NCBI GenBank assembly: GCA_003142595.1
Contig: PLMU01000013.1
Location: 38,793-102,792 of the forward strand
Direction of reading: 5' to 3'
Length of the DNA stretch: 64,000 nt
From: Phycisphaerales bacterium
Lineage (GTDB): Bacteria > Planctomycetota > Phycisphaerae > Sedimentisphaerales > UBA12454
The stretch's first letter is position 1, and the number at the start of each line of letters is the position of its first letter. Position numbers and translations under genes: made by a program. Positions 19,952 through 28,345 of the stretch are shown piece after piece. A model generated the notes under the pieces. It did no database searches. It was not told where the DNA came from and saw only the letters and a list, made by a program, of their open reading frames with translations.

Positions 19952-20055
19952 GATTCCCGCCGTCGCCTGCCTGCCCTGTGAAGTGCGTTAGTTAGCTGCT
20001 TGGAAATACTTAAGCACCTCACCGGGGTCCTGACCGCGATCAGGGAGCGGGAATC
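19952..20055. repeat. Nested hairpin repeat, copy B
   Basis: Outer arms GATTCCCGC (19952-19960) and GCGGGAATC (20047-20055) pair perfectly. Inside is a second element (19965-20029) with arms GTGA-GTGC / GCAC-TCAC and the same GCCTGCCCTG and CCGGGGTC flanks as copy A. The inner part aligns with copy A over about 54 bases. Confidence 0.65.
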
Positions 20056-20077
20056 TAAGCCAATTTTACTTTATTAC

Positions 20078-20128
20078 ATAGATTTTCGGCATCGCCTGTT
20101 CCCGCATATGCGGGAAGCGAAAATCTAT
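20078..20128. repeat. Nested hairpin with 18-bp perfect palindrome
   Basis: Arms ATAGATTTTCG (20078-20088) and CGAAAATCTAT (20118-20128) are exact complements. Between them lies the perfect palindrome TTCCCGCATATGCGGGAA (20099-20116). It could form a long stable hairpin or cruciform just downstream of the helicase gene and may stop transcription, though no T-run is present. Confidence 0.65.
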
Positions 20129-20165
20129 TTTTCATCCGCCCCCTCATATAGCAATCTTCTTTGAA

Positions 20166-22169
20166 TCATCTTTGTTGCGACATTGAATTTAGCTTATTAA
20201 GATAGTTCTTAAATCCCTGTTTGTCTTGTAATGGAGTTTTTGTGTGTCCGCTTTTCTTGTAGCTATAAAATTCTGCATTACTATTCGACAATTGGTCCAA
20301 AAAACTATGCGACTGCCGCGCACCGCCTGATTTCAATGCAGTAAGGATATGTAAGCTTTTTCTAGCGCGAGTCATGGCAACATAGAAAGCATTTTTTGTT
20401 ATCCAACTCATGTTCACCTTGTCAAAACCGATAATAATGACATGGTCAGCAGATAACCCCTTTGACCCAACTATGGTTAGTAATTCAACAGCACCCATTT
20501 TCTTTACTTCAATTTCTTCTAATTCCGCTTCTTCCTCTTCTTGATGCTCAATCTCCGTTACTTCTTCTTGGTTGATTGATTTTTGGGCAATGTCTTTTTT
20601 GAGTCTGTCTTTATCAGATATGGAAATATGGCTGGTCATGTTTTCTATTTTATCTTCTATTGTTTCGCCCTCTGCTTCGAGAATGGCTTTAATTTCATTA
20701 CATTTTTGGATCACGCTTTTGGTTTCTTCGGATTCAAGATCACAAAAGTTTTGACCGTTTTGCATAGCACATTTAATTAGTTCATGTATCCTTTCTTCCA
20801 CGAGGGTTTCGTAACGCAAAACCTCTCGAAAAGTGAAATTATTTTGAGGATTATTTGCGAGTGAGTAATACGCCAAAATTTTGTAGTAGTCCTCTGAAAA
20901 GGATCGCGTTTCCGTTTGATATTCAGACACAAGTTCATCAAGTTTCTTTTTCCCGTCAAACTCTTTGCGTTTCTTCTTCCCATTAAGATTTTCTTTCAGG
21001 AAGTAAAATTTAACTTCTTTTGCTGGTGTTAAAATCAGCAAGTATGCATCTTTTTCCTTTCCGGCAATTAAGTCGGCCTTACGTCGATCTATTTCCGCCT
21101 TGTTATCCGCCACAAACTTTTCAATATAATCAACGGCGGTTTGTGGGCCAGCACACGCAATAATTTGGACCTTCAAATCATTCTTATTGGTTTTTAGAGG
21201 CAGGTAGATTTTTTCTATACAATCTGCTTCTCGGTTTTGTTGGATAAAATACCCCGCAGTCTTGGTAATATGAAAGCTACTCCTGCCGCAAAATGGCAAC
21301 ATACCGTTTGCGTAATTGTTATCTTTATAAAGATTTCGTATCAAAGTTGGCTTGCTCGATTTTAGTTCTTCATAAAGTACTTGCTCGTCATCACCTACAA
21401 TAAGTAAGTGGTTTGACCCATTTACCAATTGTTTTAGCAACACGTCTTCTGCAGAATTGAAGTCCTGATACTCATCAATAATGAAATGATTACTCTCATT
21501 AAGCTGCGGGTTTTCTATTAGTGCTTCTTTGGCACGTAAAATTAAATCAGCAAAACCGGCTGCATTATAAAATTTACATAGTCTAAAATAAACGTCTTTC
21601 AGATTCAGCCACTCATCGGATTGTTTAAATTTAGCGTCGTGCAATTGCTTCTCAAACTCTTTCAAAGCGTGGTTGCCTTTTTTTAATGCAGGATAAAAGG
21701 CTAAAACATCACCCCACACAACCTCTTTCCAAAATTGTCCTATTATCCGAAAGTGAGGTCGAAACCGCCATTTCGTTGTACCATGATTTTGCTCAACAAT
21801 ACTTCGTGCAAATTTATGTAAGGTTGACACGGCAACGTTGCTTTTCTGCTCATCAGATAATTGGTTATCGCTGTCAATATCATTTTGTAAATCTGCAACC
21901 AACTTTCTCACAAAACTTGTTACAAATACTTTCGCTTGTGCATTTTGCTGATACCAATAGTTAATCCGATTCAAAAACAGATGGCTCTTGCCAGTCCCAG
22001 GGCCAGAGACAATCAAAAACCTTTCAGCATCATGCCGTGCAATAGCCGAAGCATTTTGATTTCGGTATTCAGTGCGTTCGCTGTCATCCAAAGCATCCAA
22101 TTCATTGCGTAAAGTTTGTAATTCAGTGGATTCAAAAGGAATACCGTTATTGTTAATTAAATATCTCAT
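20166..22169 (-). CDS. UvrD/Rep-like superfamily 1 helicase
   Basis: 667 residues. Walker A SGPGTGKSHLFLNRI (about 54-68), motif Ia VFVTSFVRKL, Walker B FIIDEYQDF, motif III VGDDEQVLYEEL, motif V VELLTIVGSKGLSADHVIIIGFD and motif VI FYVAMTRARKSLHIL are all present, so it should be an active 3'-5' ATPase. A Glu-rich low-complexity stretch sits at about 545-560. The gene is AT-rich relative to its neighbours and isolated, with no recombination or nuclease partner. A role in defence or DNA repair is possible but no partner gene supports it. Confidence 0.85.
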   Translation of the reverse strand: MRYLINNNGIPFESTELQTLRNELDALDDSERTEYRNQNASAIARHDAERFLIVSGPGTGKSHLFLNRINYWYQQNAQAKVFVTSFVRKLVADLQNDIDSDNQLSDEQKSNVAVSTLHKFARSIVEQNHGTTKWRFRPHFRIIGQFWKEVVWGDVLAFYPALKKGNHALKEFEKQLHDAKFKQSDEWLNLKDVYFRLCKFYNAAGFADLILRAKEALIENPQLNESNHFIIDEYQDFNSAEDVLLKQLVNGSNHLLIVGDDEQVLYEELKSSKPTLIRNLYKDNNYANGMLPFCGRSSFHITKTAGYFIQQNREADCIEKIYLPLKTNKNDLKVQIIACAGPQTAVDYIEKFVADNKAEIDRRKADLIAGKEKDAYLLILTPAKEVKFYFLKENLNGKKKRKEFDGKKKLDELVSEYQTETRSFSEDYYKILAYYSLANNPQNNFTFREVLRYETLVEERIHELIKCAMQNGQNFCDLESEETKSVIQKCNEIKAILEAEGETIEDKIENMTSHISISDKDRLKKDIAQKSINQEEVTEIEHQEEEEAELEEIEVKKMGAVELLTIVGSKGLSADHVIIIGFDKVNMSWITKNAFYVAMTRARKSLHILTALKSGGARQSHSFLDQLSNSNAEFYSYKKSGHTKTPLQDKQGFKNYLNKLNSMSQQR

Positions 22170-22519
22170 ATGCCATTTTTATCTTTTACTTTCTAAGGTT
22201 GTTTCTTCGATGTTTCCAAAATTCTACTCTTTTTCTTTTCAAACTCACGATTTGTTGAAATGCAAAAACATTTAAAACGTTGCTATCATCCATAATTTTT
22301 TTCTCCGCTCCATAATCCTAACCTAACAACAGAACTGTAATTATCAATTTTATTCTTAAATATCTTTTGCTGTTTGTAGTCAAAATACATCTTTTATGTC
22401 CGTGAAATCTGTGGTTAAAAACAAGTCCCGCCGAACCTGTCCTCCGTAGCTTTAGCAAAGGATGGAAGGCGGTTCCTCAATTTAAAATTAAGAATTAAAA
22501 ACTAAAAATTGCAGCAAAA
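22170..22519. other. 350-bp intergenic region with repeats
   Basis: No gene seen. It holds AT-rich sequence, a word resembling TCCGTGAAATCTGTGGTT found in many intergenic regions, a hairpin with CCGCC / GGCGG arms at 22428-22472 and AT-rich filler ending at about 22510. The abrupt change of composition next to the helicase gene fits a transfer boundary, but no att site is visible. Confidence 0.5.
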
Positions 22520-23305
22520 TCATTCTTCTCTGAAACTGCAAAATGTCCGGTCATTTTCCCAAACTGTTATGCAATGGAGTTCGAAAGGTTTGAATTTATT
22601 TGACAACTTTTTAAACGCAAACTCGGCTATATTTTCCACTGTGGGATTTACTTTTTTGAAATGCGAGACATCTGCGTTTAGATTTTTATGGTCAATGGTT
22701 CTAATAAACTCTTTTTCGACTATCTTTTCGAAATCGTCCGCTTTTAGGGCTTTGCCTTTTGTCGGCTTTTTGACTGTTACTTCGACGATATAGTTATGGC
22801 CGTGTCCGCATTTATTGGCGCATTTGCCGAAGACCTTGGAGTTTTTATCATCGGAAAATTTTTTGTTCCACAGTGTATGGCTTGCGGAAAATTCGAATTT
22901 TTCAGAGAAATAAAGCATATTACCCTCTCTTTCCTTTATAGCCAGTTTTCTTGCCGGCATAAGTTCGACAGCCAGGTAATTAAGTTTGGCCTGAAAATCC
23001 TTTTCGATTGTTTGCCAGACTTTGCCGAGCAGTTGTCCGATTTGTTCGAAGCTGTTATTTGGATGACTTTTTACAAATTTATCAAAAATCTCAACGGCCT
23101 TGTTTCTGACGATTTTATCGATATCTGAAACATTGACAATAAAGCCGGTATCTTTATTTGCGTTGCTTTTAAGTTCGACCCACAGCGAGAAGAACAGGGC
23201 CAGGCCGGTTGCTGTTGGTTTTGCGCAATATGAATTTGCGCCTAAGTCCGTTGATTTTCCGAATGGATTTATTGCGAATCTGACTTGTCTTACAAGTTTA
23301 TGCAC
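22520..23305 (-). CDS. 6-pyruvoyl-tetrahydropterin synthase / QueD-like protein, tandem T-fold
   Basis: 261 residues, about twice the usual 120-140, from a GTG start preceded by AAGGA. The C-terminal half (from about residue 130) is a normal domain: FSASHTLW and CGHGHNYIVEV give the zinc histidines, CANKC the catalytic cysteine region, and VENIAEF a conserved helix. The N-terminal half resembles a second T-fold unit (FAINPF, ANSYCAKP, LFFSLWVELK) without the histidine set. It uses dihydroneopterin triphosphate made by FolE, encoded 25 bp upstream, feeding queuosine (preQ0) or pterin synthesis. Which pathway is not settled by the window. Confidence 0.82.
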   Translation of the reverse strand: MHKLVRQVRFAINPFGKSTDLGANSYCAKPTATGLALFFSLWVELKSNANKDTGFIVNVSDIDKIVRNKAVEIFDKFVKSHPNNSFEQIGQLLGKVWQTIEKDFQAKLNYLAVELMPARKLAIKEREGNMLYFSEKFEFSASHTLWNKKFSDDKNSKVFGKCANKCGHGHNYIVEVTVKKPTKGKALKADDFEKIVEKEFIRTIDHKNLNADVSHFKKVNPTVENIAEFAFKKLSNKFKPFELHCITVWENDRTFCSFREE

Positions 23306-23330
23306 TCATTTTCCTTACTTCTTTACTTGC

Positions 23331-23897
23331 TTATGAACTATGCATAAGGCTCAGGACTTCAGCTCTGCTGCGGGGGTCTTTTTTGAATGTGCCTCGAAGA
23401 GCGCTTGTAACCATAACTGAGCCGGGTTTCTTGATGCCGCGTATCGTCATACAGCTATGTGACGCTTCCAGGACTACCGCGACTCCCTGCGGCTTTAAAT
23501 TTTCATTGAGAAAATCAGCAATTTGAGCTGTCAGCCGTTCCTGCACCTGCAGCCTCCGAGCGAAGCAATCCACAATCCTCGCCAGCTTGCTCACACCCAG
23601 CACATATTTATCCGGCAAATACGCCACATGCGCCTTCCCAATAAAAGGCATCATATGATGTTCACAAATGCTGTAAAAAGGAATGTCGCGGAGCAGGACT
23701 ATCTCATCACATTTTTCACGGAAGACACTTTTTATACATTCTTTCGGGTCTTGTGTGTTGCCTGCTAAAAGTTCAGCATACATAGCAGCGACGCGTTTGG
23801 GAGTCGACTTCAAACCTTCTCTGCCGACATCTTCTCCAACCGCTTTGAGAATATCTTTTATCGCGTTTTCTATTTTTTTGGAGTCTATTTTACTCAT
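23331..23897 (-). CDS. folE: GTP cyclohydrolase I
   Basis: 188 residues, standard. Zinc ligands and the active site are in [18 protein letters not shown] and [15 protein letters not shown], with [20 protein letters not shown] between them. It converts GTP to 7,8-dihydroneopterin triphosphate, first step for folate and queuosine. AAAGG precedes the ATG. Operon order is pepA-folE-queD-like, with gaps of 10 and 25 bp. Confidence 0.96.
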   Translation of the reverse strand: MSKIDSKKIENAIKDILKAVGEDVGREGLKSTPKRVAAMYAELLAGNTQDPKECIKSVFREKCDEIVLLRDIPFYSICEHHMMPFIGKAHVAYLPDKYVLGVSKLARIVDCFARRLQVQERLTAQIADFLNENLKPQGVAVVLEASHSCMTIRGIKKPGSVMVTSALRGTFKKDPRSRAEVLSLMHSS

Positions 23898-23907
23898 AAT
23901 ATTACCT

Positions 23908-25458
23908 TTAATAATTCATAATAAAACTAACTAAAAGTCTGACACCATAACCAATCGAGCCGGCAGGAGTGTATTTCTGCATCGGTTCAGAAGCGTCCAT
24001 TTTACCGGCTATATCAAGATGAGCCCAAGTCAAACCTTTTGCAAACTCGCCAAGAAAAGCCGCGCCAGTGCAAGCACCGCCATACCTGCCGCCAGTATTC
24101 TTCAGGTCGGCAATTTTGGCTTTCATTTCATCAATATATTCCTGCTCATAAGGCAATCGCCAAACAGGTTCGCAACTGTCCTTTGCGGCGGCTTCAATCT
24201 TTTCGGCAAGCTTCTGGTCGTTTGCAAATAGGCCGGCCTTGTGCTTGCCAAGAGCAACTACACAAGCGCCCGTCAATGTCGCAAGGTCAATAACGGTTTT
24301 GCATTTCAAACGCTTTGCCTGCTCAATGCCATCACATAAAACAACCCTGCCCTCGGCATCAGTATTCAAAATCTCAACCGTCTTGCCGCTGAATGTCGTC
24401 ACAATATCGCCCGGCAAATAACTGCCGCCATCAGGCCTGTTCTCAGCGGCACAAATAACGCCATAAACCTGGACAGGCAATTTTAATTTCGCGATTACTT
24501 CCATAGCCATCAAAACCGCGGCGCCGCCGGTCATATCATATTTCATCTCGTGCATATCCGCGGCAGGCTTCAAACTTATACCGCCTGAATCAAATGTTAT
24601 CGCTTTGCCGACAAGTGCAATCGGCTCGGCATTTTTCGCCTTGCCCCGCGGCGTGTATTTTAAAATTATCATTCTCGGCTTGTTTGTCGCGCCCTTGCCG
24701 ACGGCCAACAGGCCGCCGATTTTTTGCTGAGCCAGCTTTTTTTCGTCAAGAACCGTGCAGCTAAGACCAGATACCGAGGCGGCGACTTTTTTTGCCTGAT
24801 TCGCAAATTCCTGAGGATAGAGAATATTCGCGGGCCGATTGCACAAAGTCCTTGCAAAATTCTGGGCATCACCGATTATCTGGCCGATTTTTATTCCTTC
24901 ATTTATTTTTCTGACAGTGGCCAAATCCTGGTCAACTACAGAGACGGAAAGAGAATTTCCCCTGCCGTTTTCCTGCCCAGTTACAAATTCATCATATCTG
25001 TATCCGCCAAAGTGGACCGCTTCGGCGATTACCTGGCCGAGGCGATGGAAATCGATTTTTGTTCCACTTTCGCCAAGGCTGTGCGGGACGGGTTCATTGT
25101 GCCGAAAAATGGCAAGCGTTTTGGCGTGGACGTTAACGGCTTCAAAAGCCGCTTTGGAGTCGGCCTGCAGGACAGTAGCGGCATTTTTCTTTTTCAGTTC
25201 GCCGAGGCCGACGAGCAGAAGTCTCTCGGCAGCGATTTTGCCGTGAGTGTAAAGAAAAATACTGCTGCCGACAGAAGCCTTAAAATCGCCAATCTTTCTC
25301 ACCCTGCTTATCGCGCAATCGAGAAGGTCATCAAGTCTTTTCAGAAAAGGGGTCGGCTTGGCATCGCTGAAAATGCCGACTGCGGCAACGTCAACCTTCA
25401 GTTTCGCTATATCAGCCTTTACTGCTTTTACATCTATCTTTATAATCTGCTTTGCCAT
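23908..25458 (-). CDS. pepA: Leucyl aminopeptidase (M17 family)
   Basis: 516 residues. The C-terminal catalytic domain carries [27 protein letters not shown] and the signature [17 protein letters not shown] with the two-metal ligands and the catalytic Arg. The N-terminal roughly 170 residues are the macro-like regulatory/hexamer domain. Cytosolic release of N-terminal residues from peptides. First gene of an operon with folE and the queD-like gene; no functional link is obvious. Confidence 0.95.
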   Translation of the reverse strand: MAKQIIKIDVKAVKADIAKLKVDVAAVGIFSDAKPTPFLKRLDDLLDCAISRVRKIGDFKASVGSSIFLYTHGKIAAERLLLVGLGELKKKNAATVLQADSKAAFEAVNVHAKTLAIFRHNEPVPHSLGESGTKIDFHRLGQVIAEAVHFGGYRYDEFVTGQENGRGNSLSVSVVDQDLATVRKINEGIKIGQIIGDAQNFARTLCNRPANILYPQEFANQAKKVAASVSGLSCTVLDEKKLAQQKIGGLLAVGKGATNKPRMIILKYTPRGKAKNAEPIALVGKAITFDSGGISLKPAADMHEMKYDMTGGAAVLMAMEVIAKLKLPVQVYGVICAAENRPDGGSYLPGDIVTTFSGKTVEILNTDAEGRVVLCDGIEQAKRLKCKTVIDLATLTGACVVALGKHKAGLFANDQKLAEKIEAAAKDSCEPVWRLPYEQEYIDEMKAKIADLKNTGGRYGGACTGAAFLGEFAKGLTWAHLDIAGKMDASEPMQKYTPAGSIGYGVRLLVSFIMNY

Positions 25459-25486
25459 TTTAAAACTCCTGAGTTAGAAACGCAGT

Positions 25487-25507
25487 TATCGGTTATCAGT
25501 TATCGGT
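25487..25507. repeat. Short tandem repeat (GTTATCG/A units)
   Basis: About three to four tandem 7-bp units (GTTATCG, GTTATCA, GTTATCG) in the pepA upstream region; a common type of intergenic filler repeat. Confidence 0.45.
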
Positions 25508-25587
25508 TTAATCGCTAAACTATAAGCGGAAAAAGAGGTTTTGGCAAGAGGAGAAATAATATCAAAAATTAAAGATAAAAAATAAAA

Positions 25588-25633
25588 ATGACCCCGATGA
25601 GATAGCCGAAGCGGCATCTCACAGGGCAGGCAT
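25588..25633 (-). repeat. Hairpin repeat, copy C (short form)
   Basis: On the minus strand the order is ATGCCTGCCCTGTGAGAT, a short GCCGCTTCGGC core, then ATCTCATCGGGGTCAT. TGAGAT pairs with ATCTCA, and CCG with CGG inside. It lacks the longer middle of copies A and B. Confidence 0.65.
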
Positions 25634-25665
25634 ATTAAAAATTAAAAATAGGCGACTATCCCTAT

Positions 25666-26715
25666 TTATTCCTCTCGCGGTTTCCACTTTAAATCAGCAA
25701 CATGGTCGGGAGTTATGAATTTTATCTTTCCGCGATTGAGAAGTACGTTGCAGCCGTTGGGTTCGTGGTGGTCGAAAGCCATTAGTTCTGGTCCGCCGTG
25801 CTGGTTCCAGCCGGCGTGAGTCTCAAACAGCAATACAACATCATTAGGCGACTGGGGCGTACAATAAGGATTTATGGCGTAGTGGCATTTGCCCGGTCCG
25901 GCCGCCTGGCAAACAAAATCTTTTACGCTGATTGCTGCAGCACCATCATAAAAATATTTGACAGATTCAGCCAATAGTATATCACACCAATTATTCGGAT
26001 CAGGATACTTTCTATTATGGGAATCATCGTAGAACTGTAAACTTCTACCAAGCTGATAAAGGTTGGAGGCACAAAAAGCCCTCATTGTTATGGGCCGAGT
26101 CTGAGGTAAAATTCGAAAAATCTTATCTAAGAGCCTTTCGGACGAAAAGAACGTACCGTATCTTCCTGTCACTAAGTTATTGCCTCCAAGTATCCCAAAA
26201 CCATCAATTACCTTTCCATTTTTACAGATGAAAATATCTGTCCAAGACATGAATATAGCCTGTGTACCCGGCTCGCCAATACGATAAGTTGTCTTTAAAA
26301 TCTCATGGGCAATAGATCTGATAATGTTCTTGTTTGTAATTACAAGTTTGGTGGGATGTTCAAATAGGGAATCATCGACTAAACTTTTGGAATCCACATA
26401 AGAATATAACATTGGACAGGCCTCAAAAGCACTCGGATAAATAGTTATCTCGATGCTATCGCAGGTTTTCAACTTATTAACAGTTGAATGAAAAGAGCAG
26501 AATGAATACATCCACCATATTAACACTAACAGGCACGGAAACACTAATATCCCGCAGGCAACACCAAGCAGAAACTTGCGACTTTTTAGAAACCTGCCGA
26601 CTTTTAATCCTCTCACAAGAAAAGCAATCAAGACGGTTAAGATCAAAAAGGCGACATAGATTGCCAATCCAACAATGATACAAAACAAATATGCGTCTCT
26701 GGTAAATTTAATCAT
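25666..26715 (-). CDS. Membrane protein with DUF1559-like (pseudopilin-type) C-terminus
   Basis: 349 residues. Two N-terminal helices (about 9-35 and 47-71) anchor a periplasmic part. The C-terminal roughly 150 residues resemble the planctomycete pseudopilin C-terminal domain: CASNLYQLGRSLQFYDDSHN matches the usual C-NNL-QIG-AL-Y-D pattern and FDHHEPNGCNVLLNRGKIKF matches the H-x9-DG end motif, with NRG replacing DG. The usual prepilin N-terminus is absent. Function unknown; the fold assignment is by pattern only. Confidence 0.55.
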   Translation of the reverse strand: MIKFTRDAYLFCIIVGLAIYVAFLILTVLIAFLVRGLKVGRFLKSRKFLLGVACGILVFPCLLVLIWWMYSFCSFHSTVNKLKTCDSIEITIYPSAFEACPMLYSYVDSKSLVDDSLFEHPTKLVITNKNIIRSIAHEILKTTYRIGEPGTQAIFMSWTDIFICKNGKVIDGFGILGGNNLVTGRYGTFFSSERLLDKIFRILPQTRPITMRAFCASNLYQLGRSLQFYDDSHNRKYPDPNNWCDILLAESVKYFYDGAAAISVKDFVCQAAGPGKCHYAINPYCTPQSPNDVVLLFETHAGWNQHGGPELMAFDHHEPNGCNVLLNRGKIKFITPDHVADLKWKPREE

Positions 26716-26794
26716 GGCATTATCTTACCGCAGATTGCGCAAGTTTCACGGAAATCTTCCTTTGGTTTTTTGGGTTTTTAAGGGTATAATATTA

Positions 26795-26826
26795 AGACAA
26801 TACAGAATTCAGTAGTCGGGAGACGG
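26795..26826 (-). repeat. Degenerate TCTG-rich intergenic repeat, second copy
   Basis: On the minus strand it reads CCGTCTCCCGACTACTGAAT then TCTGTATTG, matching the copy at 19560-19596. Non-coding spacer upstream of a divergent gene pair. Confidence 0.35.
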
Positions 26827-26851
26827 AATAAATCAAAGTGCAAAAATAAAT

Positions 26852-27427
26852 ATGACAAAGAAAAATTCAAAACGTTCCTTATTTACCGTTATCGTATTGA
26901 TATTGGTTTGTTTAGTGGTTATTTCTTTTCTCCTACCGCCATTATTAAGAGTGCCAATTTGTAAGGGAAAAATTTTAGGTTTTCTTAGACCATATGTACA
27001 AATATTTTGTCCTCCTAAAGATTTATACGATATTGTGTTGAATGAGAGGATTGACATATCTGAACCAAATAAAAACCAAACATTTAATTTTAAAATAAAA
27101 TATATTGGACAGTATGCTACACATGTCACATTGGATGAACTTGATGACAAATTATATGGGAAGAAATATGATTTGAAATTGCAAATGAGGTTAAACTTTT
27201 ATAAAGATGGTGTTCTATTGATTTCTAAAAACCCCGCTGATTATTACCAAAAGTCTTGGGGTTTAGACCGAGGAGATGGAGAAATTAAGTGCGATTTCGA
27301 AGTACCTAAAGATGTGCCTATAGACACAAATATCACTTGTGAAGTTAGAATTTTTGCTACAGATCCCTATTTGAACAATCATTGCAAAGGAACAAGGTTA
27401 TTTATACACAAGTATTCTGAGGAATAA
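26852..27427 (+). CDS. Hypothetical single-pass membrane protein
   Basis: 191 residues, AT-rich and unlike its neighbours. A basic start (MTKKNSKRS) and a helix at about 10-32 anchor it, with the C-terminal roughly 155 residues outside the cytoplasm, showing an alternating beta pattern (FNFKIKYIGQYATHVTLDEL, LQMRLNFYKDGVLL, ITCEVRIFA) like an immunoglobulin-type or C2-like fold. No family recognised. Divergent from the gene at 25666. Confidence 0.5.
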   Translation: MTKKNSKRSLFTVIVLILVCLVVISFLLPPLLRVPICKGKILGFLRPYVQIFCPPKDLYDIVLNERIDISEPNKNQTFNFKIKYIGQYATHVTLDELDDKLYGKKYDLKLQMRLNFYKDGVLLISKNPADYYQKSWGLDRGDGEIKCDFEVPKDVPIDTNITCEVRIFATDPYLNNHCKGTRLFIHKYSEE

Positions 27428-27430
27428 AAA

Positions 27431-27496
27431 GATTGCCGCGGCCTACGGCCTCGCAATGACGACTGTAACGAGATTCTTCGCTGCGCTCAGAATGAC
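27431..27496 (+). repeat. Two adjacent GATT...AATGAC hairpin repeats
   Basis: Copy 1 (27431-27460) reads GATTGCCGCGGCC, then TACGGCC and TCGCAATGAC. Copy 2 (27471-27496) reads GATTCTTCGCTGCG, then CTCAGAATGAC. Other copies lie at 28237, 30344 and 33734. The stems vary while the GATT / AATGAC ends are conserved. Confidence 0.55.
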
Positions 27497-27534
27497 CCCG
27501 ATGAGATAGTTGCGACATCTCATGGGGCAAGCCA
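27492..27534 (-). repeat. Hairpin repeat, copy D
   Basis: On the minus strand GGCTTGCCCCATGAGATG ... CTATCTCATCGGGGTCATT: arms ATGAGAT / ATCTCAT pair around a short GTCGCAAC core. It overlaps the end of the preceding GATT...AATGAC repeat. Confidence 0.6.
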
Positions 27535-27535
27535 T

Positions 27536-27565
27536 CCCCTTGATAAATCAAGGGGCTAAATAACC
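27536..27565. repeat. Hairpin CCCCTTGAT-type repeat, 3' side of SGNH gene
   Basis: CCCCTTGATAAATCAAGGGG (27536-27555) is an inverted repeat with 8-bp arms, followed by CTAAATAACC. The same word plus tail occurs at 28289, so the SGNH hydrolase gene is flanked by copies in the same orientation. Confidence 0.6.
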
Positions 27566-27591
27566 GCTCGCTAACGGTCGCGGCTCTGATT

Positions 27592-28215
27592 TTATTCGCT
27601 TAAGATATTGTAGACAGCTTCGGCGATTACAAGATGGCCTGTAAAATTCGGATGGACCGGCTCGGGACAGAAAACATCGGCCTGGTGAAATTTCAGTAAA
27701 TTCACAAAAATTTCGTGCGTCCTTACAAGCTCGGTTTTGTATTTTTCGCTCATTGTCCTTACAATATTTATGTATTTTGGCAGAGTCCTGAGGACACTAT
27801 TTTTTTCAATACTGATATAAAATGGTTCTATAAGCAGTATTTGGCATTTCGGCAGAGCCTTTTTTGTCTGCGAAAGTATATCATCATAAGTCTTTTCAAA
27901 TAATTCTAAATCGACTATCGGAGGCGCCTGACGGAGAAAACTGTGCACATCATTTATTCCAATTTTTATCGACAGCCAGTCAGGTTCGTGGCGAAGGGCA
28001 TCATCGGTCCATCTGTCTCGCAAATCCGTTATTCTATTTCCGCTGATTCCCTTGTTAATGATTTTTATTTGTTTTTGCGGCTCGCGGATAATCAGAAAAT
28101 CGCTGAAAAACTTGACATAACCATCGCCAAGCGGTCTGTTATTACCCCTTCTGCCGCAATCTGTGATGCTGTCGCCTATAAATAAAATCGTTTGGCCGTT
28201 GTTAATTTTAAGCAT
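27592..28215 (-). CDS. SGNH/GDSL-family hydrolase
   Basis: 207 residues. Block I FIGDSITDCGRR (catalytic Ser), block II Gly in NKGISGNRITDL, block III IGINDVH (Asn) and block V PVHPNFTGH (catalytic His) are all present. Cytosolic or peripheral: no signal peptide. Likely an esterase or lipase removing acyl or acetyl groups from carbohydrate; substrate not determinable. It is a single gene enclosed by repeats on both sides. Confidence 0.9.
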   Translation of the reverse strand: MLKINNGQTILFIGDSITDCGRRGNNRPLGDGYVKFFSDFLIIREPQKQIKIINKGISGNRITDLRDRWTDDALRHEPDWLSIKIGINDVHSFLRQAPPIVDLELFEKTYDDILSQTKKALPKCQILLIEPFYISIEKNSVLRTLPKYINIVRTMSEKYKTELVRTHEIFVNLLKFHQADVFCPEPVHPNFTGHLVIAEAVYNILSE

Positions 28216-28236
28216 TGTAAAAAATTCTTTCTAAAC

Positions 28237-28264
28237 GAGATTGCTTCGCTACGCTCGCAATGAC
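28237..28264 (+). repeat. GATT...AATGAC hairpin repeat, third copy
   Basis: GAGATTGCTTCGCTACGCTC then GCAATGAC; the stem GATTGC/GCAAT pairs. Same family as 27431 and 30344. Confidence 0.55.
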
Positions 28265-28288
28265 GACGAACCGCGTCATTAAAACGAA

Positions 28289-28337
28289 CCCCTTGATAAA
28301 TCAAGGGGCTAAATAACCCCCAACATAAAGTTGGGGG
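28289..28337 (-). terminator. Tandem hairpins, probable terminator of prfB
   Basis: Reading the minus strand downstream of prfB (which ends at 28346): a hairpin with 8-bp arms (CCCCCAAC/GTTGGGGG, 28337-28317) followed by TTATTT, then a second hairpin (28308-28289, CCCCTTGAT type). The position just after the stop suits transcription termination. The second hairpin is shared with 27536. Confidence 0.5.
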
Positions 28338-28345
28338 CTTTAGAA

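Noticed and set aside
20166..22169. Gabija-type defence system
   Set aside because: Only a UvrD-like helicase is present; no OLD-nuclease (GajA-like) gene lies beside it.
24724..25518. Plus-strand ORF of 264 codons opposite pepA
   Set aside because: Shadow of pepA; the sense strand carries the clear M17 motifs.
12959..28345. CRISPR array from the frequent short repeats
   Set aside because: The repeats are dispersed, irregular and hairpin-shaped, with no regular spacers and no cas genes.
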